Assembly: GCA_009781515.1 (NCBI GenBank)
Contig: WQXY01000013.1
Coordinates: 1 to 59,040 of the forward strand
Direction of reading: 5' to 3'
DNA length: 59,040 nt
Source: Oscillospiraceae bacterium
GTDB taxonomy: Bacteria; Bacillota; Clostridia; Oscillospirales; Oscillospiraceae
Position 1 is the first letter of the stretch. Every line of letters starts with the position of its first letter. A program made the translations under genes and the position numbers. The notes beneath the pieces are model-generated. The model was not told where the DNA came from and did not search any database. It saw only the letters and a program-made list of their open reading frames with translations. This document shows, one piece after another, positions 38,336 to 48,613 of the stretch.

Positions 38336-40759
38336 ATGAAATTCGGGTTCTTTGATGATAAAAAACGTGAATATGTTATAGAAACACCTTATACACCGCT
38401 GCCCTGGATTAACTACCTCGGCTCACAGGAGTTTTTCGGTCTTGTTTCCAACACCGGCGGAGGCTACTGCTTTTTTCGTGATGCAAAGCTTCGCCGCCTG
38501 ACCCGCTACAGATATAACAACGTACCGCGTGATAACGGCGGCAGAATGTTTTATATCAATGACGGCGGGGTCATTTGGAGTCCGACCTATCTTCCGGTAA
38601 AAACCAAGCTTGACTCTTACCGCTGCCGACACGGCATGGGTTATACAATCTTTGAGGCCGAGCTGAATAAACTGTCTGCAGAGCTTACATTCTTTGTTCC
38701 GCTAAACGAAAATCTTGAAATACACCGTCTTGTTTTGACAAATAACTCCGATACAACAAAGAATATCAGCACAACCTCTGCGATTGAGTTTTGCCTTTGG
38801 AATGCGGTTGATGACAACACCAACTTCCAACGAAACTACAGCATTGGGGAAGTGGAAGTTGAAGACAAGGTCATTTACCATAAAACCGAGTACCGTGAGC
38901 GTCGTAATCATTATGCGTATTATTCCGTAAATACGAAAACCGACGGATTTGACACAGACCTTGACAGCTTCCTCGGTAAGTTCAACAGCTATGATACTCC
39001 GCGTGCTGTCCTTGAAAACAAAAGCGGAAATACAATCGCACACGGCTGGTCGCCAATGGGAAGTCACCGCCTTGCAGCGCAGCTTGAACCCGGTGAGTCT
39101 GTGGAATACATCTTCCTGCTCGGATATACAGAACTTCCTGATGCAGAAAAATGGGACGGACCTGCCGCAAACGGCATAATAAACAAAAAACCTGCGAAGG
39201 AAAAAATTGCAAAGTTCAGCTGCTCTAAAACAGTTGCAGATGAGCTATCTAAGCTGTCTGTGTACTGGACAGATTTGCTCGGCAAGTATCAGGTAGCGTC
39301 GGGTGATGAAAAGCTCGACCGTATGGTCAACATTTGGAACCAGTATCAGTGCATGACAACCTTTAACATGAGCCGCAGTGCAAGCTACTACGAAAGCGGC
39401 ACAGGCAGGGGAATGGGCTTTCGTGACTCCTGTCAAGACCTGCTCGGATTTGTGCACATGGTTCCCGAACGTGCACGTGAGCGTATTCTTGACATTGCTG
39501 CCATTCAGTTTGAAGACGGCGCTGCATATCACCAGTATCAGCCGCTTACAAAACGCGGTAATGCCGAGATAGGCATGGGCTTTAATGATGACCCGCTATG
39601 GCTGATTGCCTGTGTTTATGCGTATATATCGGAAACAGGCGATTTCTCCATACTTGATGAGCCTGTGCAGTTTGATAACAAAGAGGGTTCTGAAAAGCCA
39701 CTCTTTGAGCATATCCGCGCAAGCTTTAACTATACCTTAAATAACCTCGGCCCGCACAATCTGCCGCTTATAGGCAGAGCTGACTGGAACGACTGCCTTA
39801 ACCTCAACTGCTTCTCAAGAGAACCGGGCGAGAGCTTCCAAACCTGTGCAAACATTGAAAGCGATGCCGAAAGTGTGTTTATAGGCGGTATGTTTGTGCT
39901 CTACGGCAATCAGTTTGCAGAGCTTTGCGAAAAGACAGGCAAAAGTGACGAAGCGGCAAAAGCGCGTCAATCGGTAAAAACCATGTCTGACGCCGTCTTA
40001 AAACACGGTTGGGACGGTGAGTGGTTTGTCCGTGCTTACGACTCAAACGGCGACAGAGTTGGAAGCAAGCAGTGCAACGACGGCAAAATCTTCATTGAAC
40101 CGCAAGGTATGTGCGTAATGGCAGGTATTGGTGTTGAAACAGGTGAAGCAGCAAAGGCTCTTAAAAGCACGAAAGAGCATCTTACATTTGAGTATGGTAC
40201 ATGCCTGCTTTATCCGACATACAAGGAGTACCACTTAAACCTCGGCGAGGTCAGCAGTTATCCTCCCGGATATAAAGAAAACGGTGCCGTATTCTGCCAC
40301 AACAACCCGTGGGTCAGCATTGCGGAAACCGTTCTCGGCAATGCAGATGAAGCCTTTGAAGTCTACAGACGTATTTGCCCTGCATATCTTGAAGATATAA
40401 GCGACATACACCGCACGGAGCCGTATGTCTACAGTCAAATGATAGCAGGTCAGGAAGCTCCGACACCGGGCGAAGCTAAAAACAGCTGGCTTACAGGCAC
40501 TGCTGCATGGACCTATGCAAATATCAGTCAGTATTTGCTTGGTATACGCCCTGTACTCGGCGGGCTGAGTGTTGCGCCATGTCTGCCCGAGCAGTTTAGT
40601 AATGTTAAAATTAAACGCATTTTCAGAGGGGCACAGTATGATATAACTATCACACGAGCAGCCGAAAAGGGTCTGTGGGTAGACGGTAAAAAAATTGACG
40701 GTAACATTATTCCGATTGCGTCCGCAAATTCTACGGTTACTGTTGAATGTAAAATTTAA
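38336..40759 (+). CDS. Cellobiose phosphorylase (GH94)
   Basis: It should convert cellobiose and phosphate to glucose 1-phosphate and glucose in the cytoplasm, saving ATP. The 807 residues follow classical cellobiose phosphorylases closely: start [15 protein letters not shown], then [57 protein letters not shown], the catalytic Asp486 in [13 protein letters not shown], and [10 protein letters not shown] near the end. I chose 38336 by homology; AAAGGA lies 13 bases upstream. A second ATG at 38315 lacks a site. It follows the hairpin element, and xylulokinase follows after 17 bases. Confidence 0.95.
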   Translation: MKFGFFDDKKREYVIETPYTPLPWINYLGSQEFFGLVSNTGGGYCFFRDAKLRRLTRYRYNNVPRDNGGRMFYINDGGVIWSPTYLPVKTKLDSYRCRHGMGYTIFEAELNKLSAELTFFVPLNENLEIHRLVLTNNSDTTKNISTTSAIEFCLWNAVDDNTNFQRNYSIGEVEVEDKVIYHKTEYRERRNHYAYYSVNTKTDGFDTDLDSFLGKFNSYDTPRAVLENKSGNTIAHGWSPMGSHRLAAQLEPGESVEYIFLLGYTELPDAEKWDGPAANGIINKKPAKEKIAKFSCSKTVADELSKLSVYWTDLLGKYQVASGDEKLDRMVNIWNQYQCMTTFNMSRSASYYESGTGRGMGFRDSCQDLLGFVHMVPERARERILDIAAIQFEDGAAYHQYQPLTKRGNAEIGMGFNDDPLWLIACVYAYISETGDFSILDEPVQFDNKEGSEKPLFEHIRASFNYTLNNLGPHNLPLIGRADWNDCLNLNCFSREPGESFQTCANIESDAESVFIGGMFVLYGNQFAELCEKTGKSDEAAKARQSVKTMSDAVLKHGWDGEWFVRAYDSNGDRVGSKQCNDGKIFIEPQGMCVMAGIGVETGEAAKALKSTKEHLTFEYGTCLLYPTYKEYHLNLGEVSSYPPGYKENGAVFCHNNPWVSIAETVLGNADEAFEVYRRICPAYLEDISDIHRTEPYVYSQMIAGQEAPTPGEAKNSWLTGTAAWTYANISQYLLGIRPVLGGLSVAPCLPEQFSNVKIKRIFRGAQYDITITRAAEKGLWVDGKKIDGNIIPIASANSTVTVECKI

Positions 40760-40776
40760 GAAACAAGGGAGCAGCT

Positions 40777-42297
40777 ATGAAGTATCTGATTGGTATTGAT
40801 GTAGGAACATCGGGAACAAAAACCGTTTTATTTGATGAAAACGGTATAGCAAAAACCTCCGCTACGGTAGAATACCCTCTATATCAGCCGCAAAACGGCT
40901 GGGCAGAGCAAGAGCCGGAAGATTGGTGGAATGCCTGCATACAGTCATTAAAAACAGTTATCTCAAGCTCCGGTATTAAAGCCGATGATATAGCAGGCAT
41001 AGGATTTTCCGGTCAAATGCACGGACTTGTTATGCTTGATGAAAACGGTGAGGTGCTTCGACGGAGCATAATCTGGTGTGACGGGCGTACTGTAGATGAA
41101 TGCGACTATATCACTAAAACAATCGGTGCCGAAAGACTTATTGAAATCACTGCAAATCCGGCGCTTACAAGCTTTACGGCAGGCAATATTCTCTGGGTAA
41201 AAAATAATGAGCCCGATATTTACAAGCGCTGCCGCGTTGTTCTGCTGCCTAAGGACTATATCCGCTATAAGCTGACGGGTAAATACGGAGCAGAAGCAAG
41301 TGACGCATCGGGTATGAACATGCTTGATATTAAAACACGAAACTGGTCAAAGGAAGTAGTTTCCGAGCTTGGCATAGACATTTCGCTTCTTCCCGAGGTT
41401 AAAGAGTCATGTGATGTTGCAGGGCATATAACAGCCGAAGCTGCCGCTCTTACAGGACTTAAAGAGGGAACTGTCGTAGTTTACGGCGGCGGCGACAATA
41501 TGGCAGCAGCAATCGGCACAGGTGTTGTTGATGAGGGGAAAGCATTTATCACAATCGGCACATCGGGCGTGCTCTTTGCACATGCAAGCAGTGTTGCAGT
41601 AGACTTAAAAGGCAGGGTCAATTCATTTTGTTCATCAGCAGGAGCATGGGCGGTGTTTGGCTGCTCACTGTCTGCAGGCATGTCACTTCAATGGCTTCGC
41701 AACAACTTCTTCTTAGCTGAAATGAAAGTTGCCGAGGGACTTGGCGAAGACACGTACAATCTTATGACAAAGCAGGCAGAGCGTGTGCCAATCGGAGCAA
41801 ACCGTCTGTTGTTTTTGCCGTATCTTATGGGTGAGCGCAGTCCTATACTTGACCCGAATGCCCGCGGTGTATTTTTCGGATTATCTGCAATACACAATAA
41901 GTATGACATGCTCAGAGCTGTCATGGAGGGTGTTGTATATGCACTTCGGCAGTCTCTTGATGTTCTTCGTGATATGGGCATCAGCTTTAGTCAAATCTAC
42001 GCAACAGGCGGCGGAGGAACAAGCCCGCTGTGGCGTCAGATGATAGCTGACATTTTCGAGCTTCCTGTCACAACCATTCAAAACAGAGAGGGACCCGCAC
42101 TTGGAGCTGCTATCATGGCAGGAGTTGGGGCAGGACTATACCCGAGTGTGACAAGTGCCTGTGAAAAAATCATAAAAGTAAATCCCTCACAAAACCCGAT
42201 ACCTGAAAACTCAAAGAAATACGCAGATTACTACAAACTGTTTACCGACATTTATCCCGGCATGAAAGAGGGTTTCCAAACCTTGGCAAAGCTGTAG
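40777..42297 (+). CDS. xylB: Xylulokinase (FGGY family)
   Basis: It phosphorylates D-xylulose to xylulose 5-phosphate for the pentose phosphate pathway. The 506 residues show the FGGY kinase fold: IGIDVGTSGTKTVLFD (phosphate loop), GWAEQEPEDWW, the xylulokinase-type SGQMHGLVMLD, catalytic Asp240 in GGGDNMAAAIGTG, and the C-terminal ATGGGGTSPLWRQM. AAGGGAG precedes the ATG. There is no xylose isomerase nearby, so the source of xylulose is not visible. A strong terminator follows, ending the sugar-gene insert. Confidence 0.92.
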   Translation: MKYLIGIDVGTSGTKTVLFDENGIAKTSATVEYPLYQPQNGWAEQEPEDWWNACIQSLKTVISSSGIKADDIAGIGFSGQMHGLVMLDENGEVLRRSIIWCDGRTVDECDYITKTIGAERLIEITANPALTSFTAGNILWVKNNEPDIYKRCRVVLLPKDYIRYKLTGKYGAEASDASGMNMLDIKTRNWSKEVVSELGIDISLLPEVKESCDVAGHITAEAAALTGLKEGTVVVYGGGDNMAAAIGTGVVDEGKAFITIGTSGVLFAHASSVAVDLKGRVNSFCSSAGAWAVFGCSLSAGMSLQWLRNNFFLAEMKVAEGLGEDTYNLMTKQAERVPIGANRLLFLPYLMGERSPILDPNARGVFFGLSAIHNKYDMLRAVMEGVVYALRQSLDVLRDMGISFSQIYATGGGGTSPLWRQMIADIFELPVTTIQNREGPALGAAIMAGVGAGLYPSVTSACEKIIKVNPSQNPIPENSKKYADYYKLFTDIYPGMKEGFQTLAKL

Positions 42298-42317
42298 AGC
42301 ACACCGTATATTGTATT

Positions 42318-42364
42318 TGCACAGAAATACTACCACATTATTTTGTATTTCTGTGCATTTTTCT
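42318..42364 (+). terminator. Terminator after xylulokinase
   Basis: A perfect 13-bp stem (42318-42330 with 42345-42357), a 14-base loop and a run of T. It separates the sugar genes from the smc promoter immediately downstream. Confidence 0.92.
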
Positions 42365-42365
42365 A

Positions 42366-42394
42366 TTGAAAAACAAAACCAAAGCATATATAAT
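42366..42394 (+). promoter_or_regulatory. Promoter of the smc operon
   Basis: TTGAAA (42366-42371), 17 bases, TATAAT (42389-42394), directly after the xylulokinase terminator. The smc-ftsY genes are thus expressed apart from rnc, unlike the common rnc-smc-ftsY operon. Confidence 0.88.
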
Positions 42395-42425
42395 AGCCGT
42401 TGGTATTTAACATACAGAAAGGCCG

Positions 42426-45400
42426 GTGTTTACCCTGTACCTCAAATCACTTGAAATACAAGGATTTAAGTCCTTCCCGACACAAACAAGACTCACTTTC
42501 GACAAACCTATCACAGGAATTGTCGGACCTAACGGCAGCGGAAAGTCTAATATTTCCGATGCAATTCTTTGGGTTATGGGTGAGCAATCCACAAAAACGC
42601 TCAGAGGCGGGAAGATGGAAGACGTCATCTTTGGAGGTACCCTGCGGCGTCCGCAGCAAAACTTCGCCGAGGTATCACTGATACTCGATAATGCCGACGG
42701 TCATATGGGTATTGATACATCTGAAATTATGCTCACAAGACGTTATTATCGCAGCGGCGAAAGTGAGTATTACATCAATCAGTCACTTGTCCGCCTTAAG
42801 GAAGTGACAGAGCTGCTTATGGATACAGGACTTGGGCGTGAGGGCTATTCGGTCATCGGGCAAGGCAGGATTTCAGAAATACTGTCAACTAAGAGTAAAG
42901 ACCGACGCGAGATATTTGAAGAAGCTGCGGGTATTTCACGCTACAGGCACAGAAAAGACGAGTCGGAGCGAAAGCTGCAACAGACCGAAGAAAACCTTGT
43001 CCGTATTGGCGACCGTATATCCGAACTTGAGTATCAAGTTGAGCCGCTCCGTGAGCAGGCTGAGGTTGCAAAAAAATATAATCTTCTCAGCGGTGAAATG
43101 CGTGGTGTCGAAATATCCCTATGGCTGCGTGAGCTTGAAACTATCGGAGCAAGAACCGAAAAAGCCGAAAGCGACTATCTTGCGGCAACACGTCAGCTTG
43201 ATGCAACACAAATCAAGCTTGATGAAATATTTGCACAGTCGGACTCACTCTCGGAGCTTACAGCCGAAAGCGACATTGACGCACAGTCTATCCGCGACCT
43301 TATATCGGACTTTGAGGGCAAAGGCAGTGATGTACAAAGCGCTATCGCCGTTTTGAAATCGCAGCTTGAAAGTAATACAGAGCAGATTGAAAACCTCTCT
43401 GATGAGCTTAAAAGCCGTGACGAACAGCATGACGGTGTTGGTGCTCAAATAACTGACCGCGAAAACAGGCTTACCGAAATAGCAAAGAAAAGAGAAACCA
43501 AGGATAAAAAGATAAACTCACTTGTAAATGAGCTTGAAGAAATATCAGGTACATCGGGTGCTTCTGCAAAAGCTCATAGTGACCTAATCAGAAAAGAACA
43601 AGAGTTGCAGGCAAACCACAGCGACCAAAAGTCCGCATTTTCGGCACTTGCAGCCGGAGCACAAGAACTCTACGACATGGACGCTTCGGTAAAAAAGGAA
43701 CTTGCAGCAGCAAAAGAAGACTTAAAAACACGTGAAGCAGAGCATAAAGCAGGCAGCAAAGAGCTTGAAAAAGCACAGGAAGAAGTTGCGTCACTTGAAA
43801 ACATAATAAAAGGGCTTACCATAAAAGCGGAAAACCGCATAAAAAAAGCCGAGAGCTCTGCCGAGAGCCTTGAGCGTCTGTCGTTTGAGCTTAAAACAAT
43901 AGAGTCAAGAAAATCCTTACTTTCAGAAATGGAAAAGGAATATCAAGGTTACTCCAAATCTGTCAAAATGATTATGCAAGAGTTTAGCCGCGGAGCTTTG
44001 AAGAACATCCACGGCACTGTCGGCAGCTTGGTCAAAACCGATGACAGCTACACAATAGCCATTGAAACTGCATTTGGCGGTGCAATATCAAATATCGTTG
44101 TCGACACCGAAGAAGACGGAAAGTCCGCAATTAATCTTCTAAAACGCCGTGACGGCGGGCGCGCAACATTTCTGCCGATATCAACCATTAAAGGCAATGC
44201 AATTAGTGCTTCCGAATTTAAGGGTGAAAACGGCTTTATCGGAATAGCCTTGGACCTTGTTAAGTTTAACTCCAAGTATAACAACATCTATGCTAATCTG
44301 CTCGGCAGGGTAGTCGTTTCAGAGGATTTGACATCTGCTATAACCATTGCAAAAAAGCATGGTCATAAATATAAGATTGTTACACTTGACGGTCAGGTCA
44401 TAAATGCAGGCGGCTCAATGACAGGCGGCTCTGCAGCAAGTAATGTTGGTGTGCTCTCAAGGGCAAACGAGCTTAATTCGCTTGATGAGCGTATTAAAAC
44501 TCTCGGTGATGAATTTGCCGCAGCAGAGAAAAAACATGCCGAGTATATCCGCGAGAAAACAGCAGCCGAGTATGAGCTGAGCACTGCTAATGCCGAGTTT
44601 AGGACTGTCGGCGAAGATGTAATGAAAAAAGAGCTTGAAAAAACTCATCGTGAGCAAAACCTGCAGGCTCTCACTGATACTCTTGAGGCATTAAACAATG
44701 AAATTGACACAATCGAAAAAAGAATTGATCAAAACTCAAAAGATAGTGAAGCTTTGAAAAAGTCCATTACCAAGCTTGAAAAGGAAATCGAGGCACTTAA
44801 GGAAAGTATAGACGAAGCAATCCGCGGGCATGAGAAGCTTTCCGCAGAGCGTGAGCGTGTTAATGCCGAGCTTGCAGAGCTTCGCTCTGAGATTGCGGCA
44901 CTCGAGGCTGAAAGTGACACCTTAAAGCGTGCAGTCACCGAGCTTAACGACCTGCGTGATGAGATGTCCGGCAGCCGTGAAAGGCAGCTTGAAACAATAT
45001 CCTCTCTAAAAGATAGAAATAAGCTTATATGCACCGAAATATCCGAAAAAGAAAAAGAGGCACTGACAATAAACACGGACATAACCTCGCATAAGGAACG
45101 TTTGTCCAAGATTAATGATAAAAGACTTGAAATTGAAGCAAAAAGAAGCAGCATAGGTAAGTCCACGAAAGATATAACCGAGGAGCTTAACGACAAGCAG
45201 CGTAAGGTATCAACGCTTGAACTTAAAAAGCAGAGCATTAAAAATGAAGAAGAGCTCATAATTGATAAGCTGTGGAGAACATATGAATTATCAAGAAGTG
45301 CGGCTGTCAGTCACGCAACTCCTATAGAAAGCCCCGTTGCAGCAAAAAAGCGTTTGAACACAATAAAACGGGAGCTTGACGCACTCGGTACTCCAAATCT

Positions 45401-46013
45401 CGGAGCAATCAAAGAATATGAGCGTGTCAGTGAACGCTATGAGTTCTACACCACACAGCGTGATGATGTAGATAAAGCCAAAAACGAACTGCTTGGTATC
45501 ATTGAAGAAATTACATCTCATATGCGTGATATATTTACCCGTGAGTTTGGAATTATTAACGAAAGCTTTGAGAGAACATTTAAGGAGCTATTTGGCGGTG
45601 GTAAGGCATCCCTTATTTTGGAAGACCCCGAAGATGTCTTAAACTGCGGCATTGAAATCGAAGTCCAGCCGCCGGGCAAGTCCGTAAAAACTATTACACT
45701 TCTTTCGGGTGGCGAGAAAGCATTTGTGGCAATCGCAATCTACTTTGCAATACTGTCCGTCAGACCGCCTCCGTTTGTTGTTATGGACGAGATTGACGCC
45801 GCTCTCGATGATGCCAATGTTGTCCGCTTTTCCGATTACATGCGCTTTATGTCAAACCGTACCCAAATGATTGTAATATCACATAAACGCGGCACTATGG
45901 AAGAAGCAGATGTACTCTACGGTATCACAATGCAAGAGCTTGGTGTGTCCAACATTCTTTGCATTGACCTGCATGAGGCGGAAAAACACATGAACAGCAA
46001 GGTAAAAGCCTAA
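42426..46013 (+). CDS. smc: Chromosome segregation protein SMC
   Basis: The 1195-residue condensin ATPase that compacts and segregates the chromosome. Walker A is GPNGSGKSN (34-42). Long coiled coils flank a hinge (about 505-640, with GTVGSLVKTDDSYTIAIETAFGGA). The signature LLSGGEKAF (Ser1094) and Walker B VVMDEIDAALDD (Asp1121) end the protein. The start is unusual: a GTG at 42426 has AAAGG only 4 bases upstream, while a CTG at 42435 would give the family-like start MYLKSLEIQGFKSF. Its stop overlaps the ftsY start (TAATG). Confidence 0.97.
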   Translation: MFTLYLKSLEIQGFKSFPTQTRLTFDKPITGIVGPNGSGKSNISDAILWVMGEQSTKTLRGGKMEDVIFGGTLRRPQQNFAEVSLILDNADGHMGIDTSEIMLTRRYYRSGESEYYINQSLVRLKEVTELLMDTGLGREGYSVIGQGRISEILSTKSKDRREIFEEAAGISRYRHRKDESERKLQQTEENLVRIGDRISELEYQVEPLREQAEVAKKYNLLSGEMRGVEISLWLRELETIGARTEKAESDYLAATRQLDATQIKLDEIFAQSDSLSELTAESDIDAQSIRDLISDFEGKGSDVQSAIAVLKSQLESNTEQIENLSDELKSRDEQHDGVGAQITDRENRLTEIAKKRETKDKKINSLVNELEEISGTSGASAKAHSDLIRKEQELQANHSDQKSAFSALAAGAQELYDMDASVKKELAAAKEDLKTREAEHKAGSKELEKAQEEVASLENIIKGLTIKAENRIKKAESSAESLERLSFELKTIESRKSLLSEMEKEYQGYSKSVKMIMQEFSRGALKNIHGTVGSLVKTDDSYTIAIETAFGGAISNIVVDTEEDGKSAINLLKRRDGGRATFLPISTIKGNAISASEFKGENGFIGIALDLVKFNSKYNNIYANLLGRVVVSEDLTSAITIAKKHGHKYKIVTLDGQVINAGGSMTGGSAASNVGVLSRANELNSLDERIKTLGDEFAAAEKKHAEYIREKTAAEYELSTANAEFRTVGEDVMKKELEKTHREQNLQALTDTLEALNNEIDTIEKRIDQNSKDSEALKKSITKLEKEIEALKESIDEAIRGHEKLSAERERVNAELAELRSEIAALEAESDTLKRAVTELNDLRDEMSGSRERQLETISSLKDRNKLICTEISEKEKEALTINTDITSHKERLSKINDKRLEIEAKRSSIGKSTKDITEELNDKQRKVSTLELKKQSIKNEEELIIDKLWRTYELSRSAAVSHATPIESPVAAKKRLNTIKRELDALGTPNLGAIKEYERVSERYEFYTTQRDDVDKAKNELLGIIEEITSHMRDIFTREFGIINESFERTFKELFGGGKASLILEDPEDVLNCGIEIEVQPPGKSVKTITLLSGGEKAFVAIAIYFAILSVRPPPFVVMDEIDAALDDANVVRFSDYMRFMSNRTQMIVISHKRGTMEEADVLYGITMQELGVSNILCIDLHEAEKHMNSKVKA

Positions 46014-46909
46014 TGGAGTTATTTAATAAGCTAAAACAAAGCCTTACAAAGACATCACGGCAAATAACGGCTGTGCTGTCTTCGTTTACCGGGGCAAATG
46101 ACGCGTTTTATGACTCTCTTGAGGAAACATTAATTTTAGCTGACCTCGGTACACAAAGAGCTGTAGAAATTGTAGACGAGCTTCGCCAAATAGTCATACG
46201 TGACGGACTTAGAGGACCCGACGAAATAAAGACAGCCCTGACCGAGATACTCACAGGGCTTATTTCGCGCGAAAGTTCAACGCTTAAACTTGATACAAAG
46301 CCCTCTGTAATTCTTGTTATTGGTGTAAATGGAGTAGGGAAGACAACCACAATAGGCAAGCTTGCAGCAAAGCTTGTCTCTGAAGGAAAAAGTGTACTGC
46401 TGTGTGCAGGCGATACCTTTCGTGCTGCGGCAGGTGAGCAGCTTAGCTTATGGGCGCAGCGTGCCGGAGCTGATATTGTCCGCCGTCAAGAGGGAGCAGA
46501 CCCTGCCTCTGTGGTATTTGATGCAATCAGTGCGGCAAAAGCACGTGGCAGTGATGTAATTATATGCGACACAGCCGGACGCCTGCATAATAAATCCAAC
46601 CTGATGAATGAATTGTCCAAAATACACAGGATTATAGACCGTGAGCTTCCCGAGGCAGACAAGGAAACACTGCTTGTTCTCGACGCCACCACCGGTCAAA
46701 ACGGACTTACTCAAGCACGTTCATTTAAGGAAACGGCGGATATCACGGGGATTGTGCTGACAAAGCTTGACGGAACCGCTAAGGGCGGAATTGTCTATTC
46801 AATCACAGATGAGCTTTCTGTGCCCGTTAAACTCATTGGTATCGGTGAAAAACAAGATGACCTGCTCGATTTTAGCCCGCAAGAGTTTTCAAGTGCAATT
46901 ATCTCTTAG
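46013..46909 (+). CDS. ftsY: Signal recognition particle receptor FtsY
   Basis: The SRP receptor GTPase that docks ribosome-nascent chain complexes at the membrane. The 298 residues are the NG domain with almost no acidic A domain. G1 is GVNGVGKTTTIGKLA, then CAGDTFRAAA, DTAGRLHNKSNLMNEL and TKLDGTAKGG. It is coupled to smc by TAATG overlap, the usual Firmicutes order. Confidence 0.97.
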   Translation: MELFNKLKQSLTKTSRQITAVLSSFTGANDAFYDSLEETLILADLGTQRAVEIVDELRQIVIRDGLRGPDEIKTALTEILTGLISRESSTLKLDTKPSVILVIGVNGVGKTTTIGKLAAKLVSEGKSVLLCAGDTFRAAAGEQLSLWAQRAGADIVRRQEGADPASVVFDAISAAKARGSDVIICDTAGRLHNKSNLMNELSKIHRIIDRELPEADKETLLVLDATTGQNGLTQARSFKETADITGIVLTKLDGTAKGGIVYSITDELSVPVKLIGIGEKQDDLLDFSPQEFSSAIIS

Positions 46910-46931
46910 CAGTAAACGGATTTAACAGATT

Positions 46932-47540
46932 ATGAATGAATTTATATTAGCAACTGCAAATCCCGGTAAGGTAGCGGAAATGCAAAAAATACTCGGTGAT
47001 TTGAGCATAAGCTTCGTTACCCGTGATGATTTCGGTATTACTATAGATGTCGAAGAAACAGGCACTACATTTTTGGAAAATGCCACACTAAAAGCCAAAG
47101 CGATTTGTAAGGCCTCGGGTCTGCCTGCCATAGCAGATGACTCCGGGCTTATTGTTGATGCACTAAGCGGTGAGCCCGGTCTTTATTCAAGCTCATACGG
47201 CGGTGAGCAGCTGACAAATGAAGAAAGATATAATTTTTTGCTGAAAAAAATGAAAAATATGGAACATCGTGCGGCAAAATTCGTCTGTACTATTGTATGT
47301 GCTTTTCCGTCAGGGGAATTACTTACAGCGACAGGCGAGTGCCTTGGCACTATTTTAGAAAAGCCGAGAGGCTCGGGCGGCTTCGGATACGACCCTGTGT
47401 TTTTACCTGACGGATTTGAAAAATCAATGGCAGAGCTGACAGCTGACGAAAAAAACAAAATATCACACAGAGCTGTTGCACTATTTAATTTTGCGGAGCT
47501 TCTTAAAAGCCACACTACATTGAAAGGCACATTACAATGA
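46932..47540 (+). CDS. rdgB: Non-canonical purine NTP pyrophosphatase (RdgB/HAM1)
   Basis: It hydrolyses ITP, dITP and XTP to monophosphates, keeping deaminated bases out of nucleic acids. The 202 residues have the start ATANPGKVAEMQKIL, the ADDSGLIVDALSGEPGLYSSSYGGE segment and GSGGFGYDPVFLPDG, followed by KNKISHRAVAL. It overlaps the next gene as ATGA. Confidence 0.95.
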   Translation: MNEFILATANPGKVAEMQKILGDLSISFVTRDDFGITIDVEETGTTFLENATLKAKAICKASGLPAIADDSGLIVDALSGEPGLYSSSYGGEQLTNEERYNFLLKKMKNMEHRAAKFVCTIVCAFPSGELLTATGECLGTILEKPRGSGGFGYDPVFLPDGFEKSMAELTADEKNKISHRAVALFNFAELLKSHTTLKGTLQ

Positions 47541-48613
47541 GGATAGGAATATTTGGCGGAGCATTTAACCCACCCCACAAAGGTCATGTTTTGGCGGCAA
47601 AAACAGCCGCTTTAAGCGAAAATCTTGATTTATTAATTGTAATACCGACAGGAACTCCTCCGCACAAGCAAATGCCTGCTATGACCCCGCCACCCGATAT
47701 CCGTCTTCTTATGACGGAAAACGCATTTTCAGGCACCAAAGACACGGTTATTTCAGATATGGAAGTTTTCAGCGGGGACAGTAACTACACAATCGACACA
47801 GTGGCTGTGCTGCAAAAAAAATATCCCGATGCAACCTTTTTTCTGCTTGTCGGAAATGATATGTATGATACGCTCGATACATGGAAAGATAGCGAAAAGC
47901 TGCTCAAAGCTGTGACACCCGTGCTTCTCCCGCGTGATGTAACACCTGTATCTTCGTCGCAAATCAGAGGGCTTTTGCCCGGGCGTGACGGGTTGCAGTA
48001 TCTGTCGGAAGAAAATTACTCACTGATAATCAGACACAGATATTATGATGCCAAGCCTGATTGGCAGTGGCTGCAAAGCAAGGCATATGCCATGCTCGAT
48101 GAGCGAAGAATACCGCATGTCAAAGCGTGTGAGGTTTCTGCAATAGAGCTTTCTGAGCACTGGGGTGCAGACGTTGACGCAGCACGTGAAGCCGCTATAC
48201 TGCACGATATAACAAAGAAACTTGATTTTAATGAGAATATGTGTATAATAGCTGAGCACGGACATGTTACAAATAATTACAATATTTATGAAGCCAAGCT
48301 GCTTCACAGCGTAACCGCAGCGCTTTTAGCGAAGTCCGTGTTTGGCGTTTCAGACACTGTAGCTCACGCCATTAAAGTACACACAACCGGCTGTGCAAAC
48401 ATGTCGCTTTTAGATAAGATAATATACTTGGCGGACTATATCGAAGCTACAAGAGATTTTCCGACAGTTCCGAAACTAAGGCAACTTGCCTTTGAAAACA
48501 TAGACAAGGCAATGATTATGGGACTTGAAATGGTTGTCGGCGATCTTCTTTCAAGAGGTATAACACCGAACAATTCTACATATGAAGCACTACGCGATTT
48601 AGGAGCAAAATAA
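47537..48613 (+). CDS. Fusion of NadD adenylyltransferase and YqeK HD hydrolase
   Basis: One 358-residue protein joins two enzymes that are usually adjacent genes. Residues 1-170 are nicotinate-nucleotide adenylyltransferase (NAD synthesis): GGAFNPPHKGH (7-17), PTGTPPHK, LVGNDMYDTLDTW and VSSSQIR (138-144). This part lacks about 20 residues usual before the SSxxIR motif. Residues 180-358 are the YqeK HD phosphohydrolase (symmetrical Ap4A hydrolase type): His194, the HD pair 223-224 in AAILHDITK, LLHSVTAALLAK, and ADYIEATRDFP. The fusion may link NAD supply to dinucleotide breakdown. It overlaps rdgB (ATGA) and abuts the LCP gene. Confidence 0.92.
   Translation: MRIGIFGGAFNPPHKGHVLAAKTAALSENLDLLIVIPTGTPPHKQMPAMTPPPDIRLLMTENAFSGTKDTVISDMEVFSGDSNYTIDTVAVLQKKYPDATFFLLVGNDMYDTLDTWKDSEKLLKAVTPVLLPRDVTPVSSSQIRGLLPGRDGLQYLSEENYSLIIRHRYYDAKPDWQWLQSKAYAMLDERRIPHVKACEVSAIELSEHWGADVDAAREAAILHDITKKLDFNENMCIIAEHGHVTNNYNIYEAKLLHSVTAALLAKSVFGVSDTVAHAIKVHTTGCANMSLLDKIIYLADYIEATRDFPTVPKLRQLAFENIDKAMIMGLEMVVGDLLSRGITPNNSTYEALRDLGAK

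Noticed and set aside
44729-45259. Minus-strand Ser-rich frame opposite smc
   Set aside because: Antisense of the Glu/Lys-rich coiled coil gives Ser/Leu/Phe repeats; not a gene.
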